The position numbers and the translations under genes are program-made. A stretch of DNA of 64,000 nt from Streptomyces cadmiisoli. Its GTDB lineage: Bacteria > Actinomycetota > Actinomycetes > Streptomycetales > Streptomycetaceae. The stretch is from assembly GCF_003261055.1 (NCBI RefSeq), contig NZ_CP030073.1:806001-870000 (forward strand). The letters are read 5' to 3'. The notes beneath the pieces were generated by a model. That model did no database searches, was not told the origin of the DNA, and was given only the letters and a program-made list of their open reading frames with translations. This document shows, piece by piece, positions 19,173-28,096 of the stretch. The stretch's first letter is position 1; every line of letters starts with the position of its first letter.

Positions 19173-19474
19173 GGTGGTCTCCTTCTTCGGAATCGAAATC
19201 GGTCCGCCGTCGGCGTGGCGGACGGGAGCGACGAGAGCGCCGCTCCGAGGGCTCCACGGGTCCCACGACGCCCTCGGCGAGCGAGGCAGCTGTCGGGACG
19301 GGCGTCGAGCGTCGACGCGACAGCGGTGTCGAGATCGGATCCCTGGAGCCGGGCGAGAGCCGGTCACCCGACCCTGCGGGCGCGGACGTCTCCAGGCGGG
19401 ACACGGCGTGTCGGCCGTGGCTCATACGGTGTCGCACTTCGTGACCTTCACCGCCGGGCGGCGAAGGCGAGGGG
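19173..19474. other. Gap between L36 and L33 genes
   Basis: About 300 bases without a supported gene. The frames present are Arg/Ser-rich without binding sites. The part near 19173-19210 carries the L36 ribosome binding site and presumably its promoter. Confidence 0.5.
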
Positions 19475-19639
19475 TCATCGCTCTTCGCGGAAGAGGACGT
19501 GCTCGCCGGCGACCGGGTCGTACTTGCGCAGGACCAGCCGGTCGGGATCGTTCAGACGGCTCTTGCGGGTCACGTAGGTGACACCCGTACCGGCCGTGGA
19601 CTTCAGGCGGACGACAGGACGCGTCGTACTGCGTGCCAT
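19475..19639 (-). CDS. rpmG: 50S ribosomal protein L33 (bL33), zinc-free form
   Basis: A 54-residue protein starting [19 protein letters not shown], with [22 protein letters not shown] in the middle and HVLFREER at the end, a clear bL33. The two CxxC pairs of zinc-binding L33 are missing, so it matches the alternative zinc-independent copy. AAGGAG lies upstream at good spacing. A GAGTC-N4-GACTC inverted repeat at about 19663-19676 could be an operator. It is separated from the L36 gene by 300 bp rather than directly adjacent. Confidence 0.93.
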   Translation of the reverse strand: MARSTTRPVVRLKSTAGTGVTYVTRKSRLNDPDRLVLRKYDPVAGEHVLFREER

Positions 19640-19866
19640 GAGGTGCTGCTCCTTCCACCACCGAGTCGATTGACTCTTGCATGTCAGACATCTCCCACAA
19701 CATCGCCCGCCCCCACCGCATTCCCGCCGCTCGCCGCTCTCGGTGAGTGACGACCGCAGTACGTTCCGGCATCGGGCCGGTCTCCGCTCGCGCCGGTGGC
19801 GGCGCCCGGTTCTCGATCCCCGGCCGCGGCCCGGTGTCACCCGAGCGGGGCCCGCACTCCCCGGCC

Positions 19867-20763
19867 TCAGCAATCCGCCGCGTGCACGGCCACGAGTGCC
19901 ACGTCGTCGTTCAGGCGGCCCTGCGTATGACGGAGCAGGTCGTCCTGAACCTGCTGGAGCAAGACCTGCGGATCAGCGGCCGTACGCCAGGCGATGTCGC
20001 GTTCGGTGACCGAGTAGAACGCTCCGGCGCCGTCCCTGGCCTCGGCGAGACCGTCGGTGTACAGCAAGAACGCGTCACCCGGCGCGTACCGGAACGTGTC
20101 CTGCCGATACGCCTCGGGGTCGACACCCGCCAGGCCGAGCGGCGGCGCGGGCCTGCTCCCCCTCAGCGCGGTGACGCGGTTGCCGCGCACGAACAGCGGC
20201 AGGGGATGTCCGCAGCTGACGGACCTCATGACGCAGCCACCGGCCGGGAACTCGACGAGCAGGGCCGTGATGAAGCGCTCCGCCGCGTCCGCGTCGGACT
20301 GCGCGGCCTCCGCCACATGACGCCGGACGCTCACCTCCAGCGCCGCGGCCAACTCGGGCAGGCTGGCGTGCTGGTGCGCCGCCTCACGGAACGCTCCCAG
20401 CACCGCCGCTGTGCCGTCCAACGCCGCGATCCCCTTGCCTTTCACATCACCGATGAGGAACCGGGTGCCGTTCGGGGTCCTCGCGACCGCGTACAGATCG
20501 CCGCCGACCTCGGCCAGAGGGTCGGCGGCCCGGTAGACGGAGCCGATCCTCAGATCCGCGATACGGCGGGGAAGCGGCCGGAGCACGACGCGCTGCGCCG
20601 CCTGGGAGATCGCTCGCAGCCGGCTCGTCTCCCGGTGACTGCGCTCGTGCGACCGGCAGAAGACGAGGGTGAGCAGTGAAGCCCCCATGAGTGAGGCCAG
20701 GTGACCGATCCAGTGCACCGTCGTGTGCGGAGCGGAGGCGGTCGCGGAACGGTGCGCATACAT
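19867..20763 (-). CDS. SpoIIE-type PP2C serine/threonine phosphatase, membrane-anchored
   Basis: A 298-residue protein. One hydrophobic segment ([17 protein letters not shown], about 18-36) precedes a short linker and a PP2C/SpoIIE catalytic domain. Metal-binding Asp residues are visible in [10 protein letters not shown] and [10 protein letters not shown], and the C-terminal motif is NDDVALVAV. The family dephosphorylates anti-sigma-factor antagonists, releasing or restraining sigma factors. Start ATG 20763 has GAAGGTG upstream. No partner anti-sigma or antagonist gene is adjacent, so the target is unknown. Confidence 0.9.
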   Translation of the reverse strand: MYAHRSATASAPHTTVHWIGHLASLMGASLLTLVFCRSHERSHRETSRLRAISQAAQRVVLRPLPRRIADLRIGSVYRAADPLAEVGGDLYAVARTPNGTRFLIGDVKGKGIAALDGTAAVLGAFREAAHQHASLPELAAALEVSVRRHVAEAAQSDADAAERFITALLVEFPAGGCVMRSVSCGHPLPLFVRGNRVTALRGSRPAPPLGLAGVDPEAYRQDTFRYAPGDAFLLYTDGLAEARDGAGAFYSVTERDIAWRTAADPQVLLQQVQDDLLRHTQGRLNDDVALVAVHAADC

Positions 20764-21060
20764 GTCGAGTCACCTTCTTCCCTCGCACCGGGAGCGGTGC
20801 TCGGGTACTGCTGAGATCGGACGGGGTACGTGAGTCCATCGAGACGTGTCGTGTTCGATGTGCCTTCACCCTCCCCCGGGTCCGGCAACCGCGTCCGCTA
20901 CCGCATGGCCGACAAGTCCTCGAAATCGGTCATGCCCCGCTTCCGTCCCGCGCGCGGAACGGTGGTGATCCACCCGCACGAGGCGGCTGAGGCAGCACCG
21001 GCCGACGACGGAAACCGGCATCCGTCGTAGGATCTCGCAGGTGACGGACGGGAGGCCGAG

Positions 21061-21747
21061 GTGGCGGAAACGACGCTGACAGCGACGACGGTGTCCGAAG
21101 TGATGGCCGAGCTGGCCGCACTCGAGGACCCGAAGATGCGCCAGGTGAACGAGAAGCACGGTGACGATCACGGTGTGAACCTCACCAAGCTGCGCGCGCT
21201 CGCGAAGCGGCTCAAGACGCAGCAGGAACTCGCGCGGGGTCTCTGGGCGACGGACGACACCGCGGCGAGGCTGCTGGCCCTCCTGATCTGCCGCCCCAAG
21301 GCGTTCGAGCGTGACGAGCTGGACACCATGCTGCGCGAGGCGCGCACACCCAAGGTGCACGACTGGCTCGTGAACTACGTGGTCAAGAAGAACCCGCACT
21401 CCGAGGAACTGCGCTCGGCCTGGTTCGCCGATCCGGATCCGGTGGTCGCGAGTGCCGGCTGGGCGCTGACCACGGAACGCGTGGCGAAGAAGCCCGAGGG
21501 CCTGGACCTCGCGGGACTGCTCGACATCATCGAGTCGGAGATGAAGGACGCCCCGGAGCGCCTGCAATGGGCGATGAACCACTGCCTGGCTCAGATCGGG
21601 ATCGAGCAGGCCGGGTACCGCACGCGTGCGATCGGCATCGGTGAGCGACTGGAAGTCCTAAGGGACTACCCGACGTCGCCGGGCTGCACGTCTCCCTTCG
21701 CGCCCGTCTGGATCACCGAGATGGTGCGCAGGCAGCAGGACAAGTAG
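21061..21747 (+). CDS. DNA alkylation repair protein (AlkD-like HEAT repeat)
   Basis: A 228-residue all-helical protein. It resembles the AlkD-like/DNA_alkylation family: LAALEDPKMRQVNEKHGDD, then LRALAKRLKTQQELARGLW, KVHDWLVNYVVKKN, SAGWALTTERVAKKP and the NHCLAQIGIEQ segment. Family members excise bulky or cationic alkylated bases. The start is GTG 21061, with GGGAGG upstream. It is a stand-alone gene; the roughly 300 bp upstream contain no supported gene. Confidence 0.85.
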   Translation: MAETTLTATTVSEVMAELAALEDPKMRQVNEKHGDDHGVNLTKLRALAKRLKTQQELARGLWATDDTAARLLALLICRPKAFERDELDTMLREARTPKVHDWLVNYVVKKNPHSEELRSAWFADPDPVVASAGWALTTERVAKKPEGLDLAGLLDIIESEMKDAPERLQWAMNHCLAQIGIEQAGYRTRAIGIGERLEVLRDYPTSPGCTSPFAPVWITEMVRRQQDK

Positions 21748-21936
21748 CGGGACCTGCCCGCGCCGGTCCCTTGTCGGTCCCGCGTCGGTGAAGGGTCTCG
21801 GCCGACGGCGCCGTGCCCCCATGAACGCCGCACCACGACGGCGCCCGCAGCCACCCCTGAGTACGCCTACTCATGCCGGCCGGCACCTGGCCGGGGACGA
21901 TGGGCCGGGACAGCGTACGCGACAGGAGGCGGGGGC

Positions 21937-22704
21937 ATGGGCAGGTTTCTCGTGGGGGTGGTGGCCGTCATGGCGGCGGGCGCGGCATTGGTCTTCGCCT
22001 ACATGGCCGGGGCGCCGCCGACGGTCGTCTTCGCCGTCGGGGCAGGTGTACTGAGCCTTCTGTGGCTGTTGCTCCTGCTCACCGTGCCCTGGAACCTCTA
22101 CTTCCGGGCGCATGCGGTGCTCAGCGAGATCGCGACGAGCCGCGAGAAGGGGATGAAAGTCTCCCCCGCCCGGGACGCCGAAGCGGCGCGTATCGCCCGC
22201 ATGATGCTCCGGGCGGCGATCGCCGGCCACGTCCTGACAGCGGCCGTCGTCGTCGCGGTCACCTGGGCGACCGGTGATTTCACCGGTTACTGGTTCGCCG
22301 CGTTCTTCCTGTTGAGCACCCTCTTCCGGCCGGCCGGCGCCTATTTCGGCCAGCTCCGGCGTCGCCTGGGAACCCTTCTCAAGGATGTCACCTATCCACG
22401 GGACGATGTTGTCGAGCTGCACGCCCGGTTGAAGCGCGCCGAGGCCGGAACGCGCGTCCTGGAGGAGAAGGCGGAGGAACAGTACCGAGCCCTCGCCGAA
22501 CTGCGCCGTGCCGTGGACGCCCTGGGCATGAGCACGTACGAGCGGGCCGAAGAGGCGGACCGCAGAATCACCGCGCTGGGGCGGGAGTTCGAGTCCACCG
22601 TCAACCGCCTCACCGACAACCAGGAGATCATCACGGGCGTGAAGGCGTTCCTGCGGCTGCTGCGCTCCACCGACGCGGTCGACGGAGCACCGGCCTCGGG
22701 GTGA
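21937..22704 (+). CDS. Membrane protein with C-terminal coiled coil, unknown function
   Basis: A 255-residue protein with four predicted membrane helices: about 5-24, 28-50, 92-112 and 115-133. It then has a long charged helical tail (about 150-245) rich in Glu/Arg, with heptad-like spacing (LKRAEAGTRVLEEKAEEQYR), suggesting a coiled coil. The start ATG is well supported by AGGAGG at 21924-21929. I do not recognise the family. The tail might bind a cytoplasmic partner, but no context supports one. Confidence 0.8.
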   Translation: MGRFLVGVVAVMAAGAALVFAYMAGAPPTVVFAVGAGVLSLLWLLLLLTVPWNLYFRAHAVLSEIATSREKGMKVSPARDAEAARIARMMLRAAIAGHVLTAAVVVAVTWATGDFTGYWFAAFFLLSTLFRPAGAYFGQLRRRLGTLLKDVTYPRDDVVELHARLKRAEAGTRVLEEKAEEQYRALAELRRAVDALGMSTYERAEEADRRITALGREFESTVNRLTDNQEIITGVKAFLRLLRSTDAVDGAPASG

Positions 22705-22756
22705 GCGGGGCAGCAGCCGCGGCACGGTATCCCTGGGCCTGGGGCGTGCCCCTCGT

Positions 22757-23386
22757 TCACTCCCAGACGTATCCGTCCGGGTCGGTGAAGGGGCCCGCGG
22801 TGCTGCCGACGACGATGCGGCGCGAGCCGGTGCCGTCGGCGGGGACGCCGAGGTCCTTGGCCAGGCCGCGGCGCTTGTACAGAGCCAGCTTGACCGGGCT
22901 GGACTCGTCGGAGGCGAATTCGGCGTACTTTCCGCCGAAGCTCCTGGCGACGGCCAGGCCCCGGTCGACGTAGAACTGCTTGCCGGCCTTCACGTCCTCG
23001 ACGCCGAGCAGGAGGACGATCTCGTCGATCTCCCCGGTCGCCGGGCCGGTGTCCTTCTTCTCCGGGGTCGCGGCCTTCCAGATCGTCCCGTCCGGTGCCT
23101 GGACGACACCGCCGTAGCCCCACAGCGACTTCGCGGCGGGCTTCAGCACGGTGGCGCCGGCGTCCACGGCCGCGCCGAGGAAGCTGTCGACGGTGGCCGG
23201 CCGGGACACCGTGAGCGCCAGGGTGAAGCCCCGGAATCCGGTGGAGGGTGCTTCGGAGGCCCGCAGGCGAATGTACGTGTTCACTCCGAAGGCGGTGTAG
23301 AAGCGAGCGGCGGCCTCGGGGTCGGGCACCTCGAGGGTGACGGACGTGATGGACACAGCGGCTGCGGTCGATGCGGTGGTTGCCAT
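22757..23386 (-). CDS. VOC superfamily protein (glyoxalase/bleomycin-resistance-like)
   Basis: A 209-residue protein with two VOC halves. The first begins SITSVTLEVPDPEAAARFY and ends VVQAPDGTIWK. The second has IDEIVLLLGVEDVKAGKQFY and ends TDPDGYVWE. This is a metal-binding fold used by glyoxalases, dioxygenases and antibiotic-binding proteins. The start at ATG 23386 is uncertain because an ATG two codons earlier is equally possible and neither has a clear binding site. A second VOC gene follows upstream on the same strand. Confidence 0.85.
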   Translation of the reverse strand: MATTASTAAAVSITSVTLEVPDPEAAARFYTAFGVNTYIRLRASEAPSTGFRGFTLALTVSRPATVDSFLGAAVDAGATVLKPAAKSLWGYGGVVQAPDGTIWKAATPEKKDTGPATGEIDEIVLLLGVEDVKAGKQFYVDRGLAVARSFGGKYAEFASDESSPVKLALYKRRGLAKDLGVPADGTGSRRIVVGSTAGPFTDPDGYVWE

Positions 23387-23549
23387 GACCATCACGTTAG
23401 GAGTCGCTCGGTGGCCGGGGCTTCTCGATTCCTGACCGATCGCCCCGGACGGCATGCCGACCGGATCGCCGCAGCGGGTCCTGAACGTCTCCGGCGACGC
23501 ACAGCCGACCGCGCGGCACACCTCGGGGACACCGGGTGTGCCGCGTGTC

Positions 23550-23960
23550 TCAGCGAAGCTCCTGGATGCGGACCATATTGCCCGCCGGGTCGCGCAAGGC
23601 ACAGTCGCGGATGCCGTACGGCTGCTCGGTCGGCTCCTGGACGACCTCGGTGTCACCGGCCTGCACCTTCTCGAAGGTGGCGTCGAGGTCGCGGGTGGCC
23701 AGCAGGATCCAGCCGTAGGTGCCCTTGGCCATCATCTCGGTGATGGTGCGGCGCTCGTCCTCGGTGACCCCCGGGTCCGCGGCCGGCGGCGCCAGCAGGA
23801 TGGACGTGCCGGGCTGACCGGCCGGCCCGACGGTGATCCAGCGCATCTTGCCCTGGCCGACGTCGCTGCGGACTTCGAAGCCGAGGACGTCGCGGTAGAA
23901 GGCGAGCGACGCGTCCGGGTCGTCGTGGGGCAGGGCACACGTATGAATGGTGATGTCCAT
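23550..23960 (-). CDS. VOC family protein, single domain
   Basis: A 136-residue VOC protein: MDITIHTCALPHDDPDASLAF at the start (shown here as its first residues), then FYRDVLGFEV, MRWITVGPAGQ, TYGWILLATRDLDATFEKV and the closing ALRDPAGNMVRIQE. It is a typical small glyoxalase/bleomycin-resistance-like protein. It lies 160 bp from the other VOC gene and may share a transcript with it, but the two are of different lengths and not close copies. The substrate is unknown. Confidence 0.88.
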   Translation of the reverse strand: MDITIHTCALPHDDPDASLAFYRDVLGFEVRSDVGQGKMRWITVGPAGQPGTSILLAPPAADPGVTEDERRTITEMMAKGTYGWILLATRDLDATFEKVQAGDTEVVQEPTEQPYGIRDCALRDPAGNMVRIQELR

Positions 23961-24054
23961 GGCGATCAGGCTAGAACCGACTCGTGCCGCGCGCTTCCCC
24001 ATTCCTCGACCGGGACACACCAGGACGTTTCTCGTGCACGGTCACCGCCGGGTG

Positions 24055-25224
24055 TCAGGTCGACCAGACGACCCTGCCGTTGTGCACGATGACCACCTCG
24101 GCATCGGATCTGAGGACGAGCTGGGCGCCCTCGTTGCCATGACTCCTCGACGCCCAGATGGGACGGTCGGCGGCGTTGTGGATGACGAGGTTGCCGTCGG
24201 TCTGGAAGATCGCCCGGTGGTTCTCCCCGAAGGTCATGGACGCCCAGACGGGTTTGCCCTGCTCGTTGTAGACGACGAGGTTGCCGTCGGTCTGCATGAC
24301 CATGCGGATGCGGTTGGTGGTCCAGGCCTGGTTGACCTCCAGGACGCTGGTCGCGAAGACCGTCTCGGTGCTCCAGTCCGGCTTCGGGGTCGCCTTCGGC
24401 GTGGGCTCGGGTCCGGCCTTGGGCTTCTTCGGGGCCGGGCTGCTCGTACTGGGCCGAGGCGCGGCGGGAGCAGCGGGTACGGACGCGGGCGGGGCCTCGG
24501 TCTTCTTCGCCTTGTCGTCGCTCGGGGAGGCGCTGGGCTTCGCGGCCACGTAGTCGTCGGGGGCGGCGGGCGCGGACTCCGCGTTCAGCACGGTGTCGGA
24601 TCCAGTCGTCAGGCCCTTGCCCGAGCCTCGGGGCTCCTCGTCCTTCGCGCCGCCGGCCATCAGCAGCGGTACGGCGACCAGGACGACGCCGGCGATCGCG
24701 GCCGCCGCCAGGACCGGCTTGCGTGGCCGTCCGCGGTCGACGCCGGTGCCGGTCCCGGTCTCGGGTGGCGCCGTCCCGACGGCCGCCGCCACACCGAGTC
24801 CTGCCTCGGGCGCCTCGGTGGTACGGGCGGCAGCCGGGGGTCCGGCAGCACCGGACTCCCCCTCCGCGGCAGCGGGTTCCCCGGACGCCGGTGCACCCTC
24901 CTGCCCTTCCTCGACCGGTGCCTCGCCGGACGAGGCCGTAACCGCCTCCGGAGCAACGGCCTCCCCGGACGCCGCGCCTCCCGGTTCCGAATCGGACTCC
25001 GCCTCCGCGACCACCTCCGACGCGGCCGGAGCGGCACCCGGCCGCGCCCCCGCAGCAACACGCCGCCCGGACGCCGTGCCACCCGGCTCCGTCTCGGCGG
25101 TCGCGACCGGGCTCGGCGGCTCCTCGGTCGAGGTGGGGGACGCGGGCGCGGGCCCGGCCCTCTCTCCGCTGGGGGCGGCGGCCGGTTCCGCGTTTTCGCC
25201 AGGGGTGTGGTGCTCGGGCGACAT
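24055..25224 (-). CDS. Single-pass membrane protein with B-lectin (mannose-binding) head
   Basis: A 389-residue protein. The first 165 residues are Ala/Pro/Glu/Gly low complexity; residues about 169-192 form one membrane helix (KPVLAAAAIAGVVLVAVPLL); a Pro/Ser/Lys linker follows; and residues 295-389 form a bulb-lectin domain with three repeats. The first repeat has an intact sugar motif (MQTDGNLVVYN), the second has Tyr changed to His (FQTDGNLVIHN), and the third is degenerate (LRSDAEVVIVHN). The likely topology is cytosolic tail, membrane, extracellular lectin. It is divergent from the T7SS genes. The anchor and linker resemble those of the ricin-lectin protein at 26638. The start has GAGGAGGAG upstream. 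Confidence 0.85.
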   Translation of the reverse strand: MSPEHHTPGENAEPAAAPSGERAGPAPASPTSTEEPPSPVATAETEPGGTASGRRVAAGARPGAAPAASEVVAEAESDSEPGGAASGEAVAPEAVTASSGEAPVEEGQEGAPASGEPAAAEGESGAAGPPAAARTTEAPEAGLGVAAAVGTAPPETGTGTGVDRGRPRKPVLAAAAIAGVVLVAVPLLMAGGAKDEEPRGSGKGLTTGSDTVLNAESAPAAPDDYVAAKPSASPSDDKAKKTEAPPASVPAAPAAPRPSTSSPAPKKPKAGPEPTPKATPKPDWSTETVFATSVLEVNQAWTTNRIRMVMQTDGNLVVYNEQGKPVWASMTFGENHRAIFQTDGNLVIHNAADRPIWASRSHGNEGAQLVLRSDAEVVIVHNGRVVWST

Positions 25225-25759
25225 TCGGTGACTCCTCCTCGGTGGCGGAGCTGTCGGTGACGGGTGGGGGCTCCGCGCGGCAGCCGGGCCCAACGACCGT
25301 CACAAACATTGGTGTTGGGAGCGTCTTGCGTGGAGCCGGTGTCGACTCGGTCCGGACATCGAGCTCCGCGTGCCCCGGCGCGGTGACGGCCCAGGGCTGG
25401 TGCGACGTCGTTCCGAGCTGGGGGTCTTGCCGTACGGCTGTGCCCGGGACGTCCGGCCATGTGACAGGTGTGACCGAGGAGCCGATGGTGCACCCAACCT
25501 AGCCGGTCGTGCGGGTGTCAGCCGCTCACCCCGGGTGAACCACCCCATCGCTTTGTCCGGCCGCGTCCTCACTGCTCCCGGAAAGTTCTCCGCCCGCGCA
25601 GCGAACTGGCCTGCAATCGGCCGAAACAGACCTCTGGCGAAGGCCCACGCCTGGGGCCGGTGTGGCATCCTGTTGGCTCCCCGGCTTGATCAATGTCGGT
25701 GTGTGCGCGTGCCGTTGGGCACCCCAGGATTCGTACGGAACCGAAGAGTTCAGGTGGAG
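25225..25759. promoter_or_regulatory. Divergent promoter region, left edge of T7SS locus
   Basis: About 535 bases between the minus-strand B-lectin gene and the plus-strand T7SS-associated gene. It must hold promoters for both directions. I see no convincing sigma consensus, no supported gene and no strong repeat. Confidence 0.45.
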
Positions 25760-26641
25760 ATGCGGCCCGGAGAACGGCAAGAGGACCGGCATGGCGCCCT
25801 GTCCGCGGCGTCCGGTACCTCCCTCCCGACCGTCGGTCATGAGGCACCTGCCTCCGACACCACCGAGGCCGCCGACGCCCCCGAGACACCCGACATACCC
25901 GAGGCCGTACGAGCCGCGGCCCGCCGGGCGCCGGGGCACTGGATCGGGATGGTGGACCCGGAGTGGACCGACGAGGGGACGCCGCCGGAGTGGGCGGTGC
26001 TGGGCGAATGGCAGTCGGACGACAGCGGGGATGTCGGCGAGTTCCGCGGCAATCCGGCCTACCGGCCCTCGGCCCGTGTCCTCGGCTGGCCCGAGCCCTC
26101 CGACCCGGTGGACGCCGCGGCGCAGCGGGCGGCCACCGGCTACGGCTCGGTGGACGAGGCCCTGGCGGCGCTCGCGGAGGCGGAGATCACCGTGGTACGT
26201 GGTCCGCACGGCGGGCCCCTCACTGCCGCCGGGCGGGACGGTGCGCCGGTGGTGCTGTTGTTCACCTCCCCGGCACACGAGTTCATGTCCTCGACGCTTC
26301 ACCATGACACCCTGCCGGCGCAGGAGTTGGCGCGATCACTGAGCGGTCCCGGCAGCATGCTGCTGGTCAACGCCGCGGCGGCGGCGCCCCTGCTCGTTCC
26401 CGCGGACCGTCTGCTCGGTGGAGCGGGCGGGGTGAGCGACGACGCGGCGCTCGCGGCGGACACTACGGCGACGGGCACCAGCACCCCCACCGAAACGACA
26501 GGCACCAGCATCCTTACCGCAGCAACGGCCGACACCCCCACCGGCGCGACGGACACCGGTGCCCCGGCTCCGGCCTCCTCCGCGGACCGAACAGACAGCT
26601 CTGCTCAACCCTGGACCCACAGCACAGGGAGGACCTCGTGA
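25760..26641 (+). CDS. Type VII secretion system-associated protein
   Basis: A 293-residue protein. Its core (about 40-215) matches the Streptomyces T7SS-associated family from memory: GHWIGMVDPEWTDEGTPPEW, GEWQSDDSGDVGEF, AYRPSARVLGWPEPSDPVD, AATGYGSVDEAL, then VVLLFTSPAHEF and a GSMLLVNAAAAAP segment, similar to SseB-like folds. The last 70 residues are Thr/Ala/Ser low complexity. The start is ambiguous: ATG 25760 has GGAG almost touching it, and GTG 25754 is an alternative with GAAGAG at normal spacing. Its end overlaps the ricin-lectin gene by four bases. The role in secretion is unknown. Confidence 0.8.
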   Translation: MRPGERQEDRHGALSAASGTSLPTVGHEAPASDTTEAADAPETPDIPEAVRAAARRAPGHWIGMVDPEWTDEGTPPEWAVLGEWQSDDSGDVGEFRGNPAYRPSARVLGWPEPSDPVDAAAQRAATGYGSVDEALAALAEAEITVVRGPHGGPLTAAGRDGAPVVLLFTSPAHEFMSSTLHHDTLPAQELARSLSGPGSMLLVNAAAAAPLLVPADRLLGGAGGVSDDAALAADTTATGTSTPTETTGTSILTAATADTPTGATDTGAPAPASSADRTDSSAQPWTHSTGRTS

Positions 26642-27954
26642 CGCGCTCGGCCCAGCAAACCCCCGCTCCCTCGGAGGACGGCGCGGAGTCCGGTTCCGAC
26701 GGCGAGAAGACGGCGGCAACCGCCGTGGCCACCACTCGCGCCGAGTCCGGGCCCGGCCTCAACTCCGAGCCGGCAGAGACGAAGGCGGCGGCCACGTCCG
26801 GTGGTCCGGTGGCCGCCCGGCCCCGTACGCCGGTTTCCGGGGCGGGCCAGGAGGCCGGGGAAGACGAAGCGACGGAGCCCGAGACCGGCCCCGAGTCCGG
26901 AACCGCGTCCGCTCCCCGGCCCGAATCCGGTACCGCCCCTGACACGCGGTCCGAGGCCGGAAACACCCCGGTCACGCGACCGGAGACCGAGTCCGCCCCC
27001 GCCAACCGGTCCGAGACCGAGGCCGACCCCGGTGCGGCAGCGGCGGCCAAGAGCCGGCTGCCCTCGCTCGTACGGACCATGACCGCGACCGCGATCGACC
27101 GGCCGCAGCAGCAGAGCGGACCGGTGGGGCGGCCGGGCAAGGCGATGCTGGCCGGGGCTGCGGTCGCGGGAGCGCTGCTCGTGTCGGTGCCGTTCCTGGT
27201 GCTCGCCGGGAACGACGACAAGGACGCCAAGGCGACCCCTGCCGGCGGAACCGTGCTCGGCGGCGGATCGCAGGACGCGCCGGGCGAGTTCGTGGTGACC
27301 GAGCCCGAGGCCGGCTCCTCGGGCTCGGCCGAGAAGGAGTCCGCCAAGCCCGGCAAGCCCGCCCGGAAGGCCCCCGCGGGCATCCCGGCACGGGACACGG
27401 GCGGGACCTCCACGAAGCAGGACGCCGGTCAGGGCAGCCGCACCGACGGCGGCGCCGACCAGCAGGAACAGCCGAAGAAGCAGACCGACAAGGAGCCCTC
27501 CGGCGGCCAGAAGACGTCGTCCGGCGGTGACGACGCCGAGCCCGCGAAGACCGGTTCGGGCGTGACCTTCAGTGCCCCCGTCTCCTTCCGCAGTCATCTC
27601 TCCGGTCGCTGCGTCGACGTACCGGCGGGCGACTTCAGCGACGGCCAGAAGCTGTTCGTGTGGGACTGCAACAACGGCGCGGCGCAGAAGTGGCGGTTCG
27701 CCTCCGACGGCACCATCCGCATCAAGGACAAGTGCCTGGACGTCGCCAACGCGAACTTCAACAACGGCTCCCCCATCCAGATCGCCTGGTGCAACGGCAA
27801 CGCCGCCCAGCAGTTCACCCTCAACGACCGCCACGACCTGGTGAACACCGTCGTCGGCAAGTGCGTCGACATCAAGGACAACAACCGCGGCAACGGCGCC
27901 TGGCTGCAACTGTGGAGCTGCGCGGGCACCGACAACCAGAAGTGGAGCGTCTGA
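26638..27954 (+). CDS. Single-pass membrane protein with ricin-type lectin head
   Basis: A 438-residue protein from GTG 26638, in a GTGA overlap with the upstream stop and with GGGAGG nearby. Residues 1-165 are acidic low complexity. A membrane helix (KAMLAGAAVAGALLVSVPFL) sits at about 168-190, followed by a TVLGGG linker and a charged linker to 310. A ricin B-type trefoil spans 312-438, with Cys-bearing repeats GRCVDVPAG, DKCLDVANA and GKCVDIKDN and QKW motifs. It likely binds carbohydrates at the cell surface. Architecture and anchor sequence parallel the B-lectin protein on the other side of the divergent promoter. Confidence 0.88.
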   Translation: MTRSAQQTPAPSEDGAESGSDGEKTAATAVATTRAESGPGLNSEPAETKAAATSGGPVAARPRTPVSGAGQEAGEDEATEPETGPESGTASAPRPESGTAPDTRSEAGNTPVTRPETESAPANRSETEADPGAAAAAKSRLPSLVRTMTATAIDRPQQQSGPVGRPGKAMLAGAAVAGALLVSVPFLVLAGNDDKDAKATPAGGTVLGGGSQDAPGEFVVTEPEAGSSGSAEKESAKPGKPARKAPAGIPARDTGGTSTKQDAGQGSRTDGGADQQEQPKKQTDKEPSGGQKTSSGGDDAEPAKTGSGVTFSAPVSFRSHLSGRCVDVPAGDFSDGQKLFVWDCNNGAAQKWRFASDGTIRIKDKCLDVANANFNNGSPIQIAWCNGNAAQQFTLNDRHDLVNTVVGKCVDIKDNNRGNGAWLQLWSCAGTDNQKWSV

Positions 27955-28096
27955 CCGGACGCCCCTGACGGGAGCACCGCCCTCGGCAGCCGCGTGTCCG
28001 CAGGGCGAGGCATGATGGCTCCGTCGGCTCGCCGACATGCGCCCCGGCTCAGGGGGGCGCCCGCTGAAGACGCCACCGAGGCAAGGAGGTTGGTGC

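Noticed and set aside
19640..19760. Zur box upstream of the L33 gene
   Set aside because: The region was read on both strands and no near-palindromic AT-rich Zur site was found; only a short GAGTC/GACTC repeat is present.
20905..21030. 41-codon frame upstream of the alkylation repair gene
   Set aside because: It has no ribosome binding site and an unremarkable sequence; the region more likely holds the promoter.
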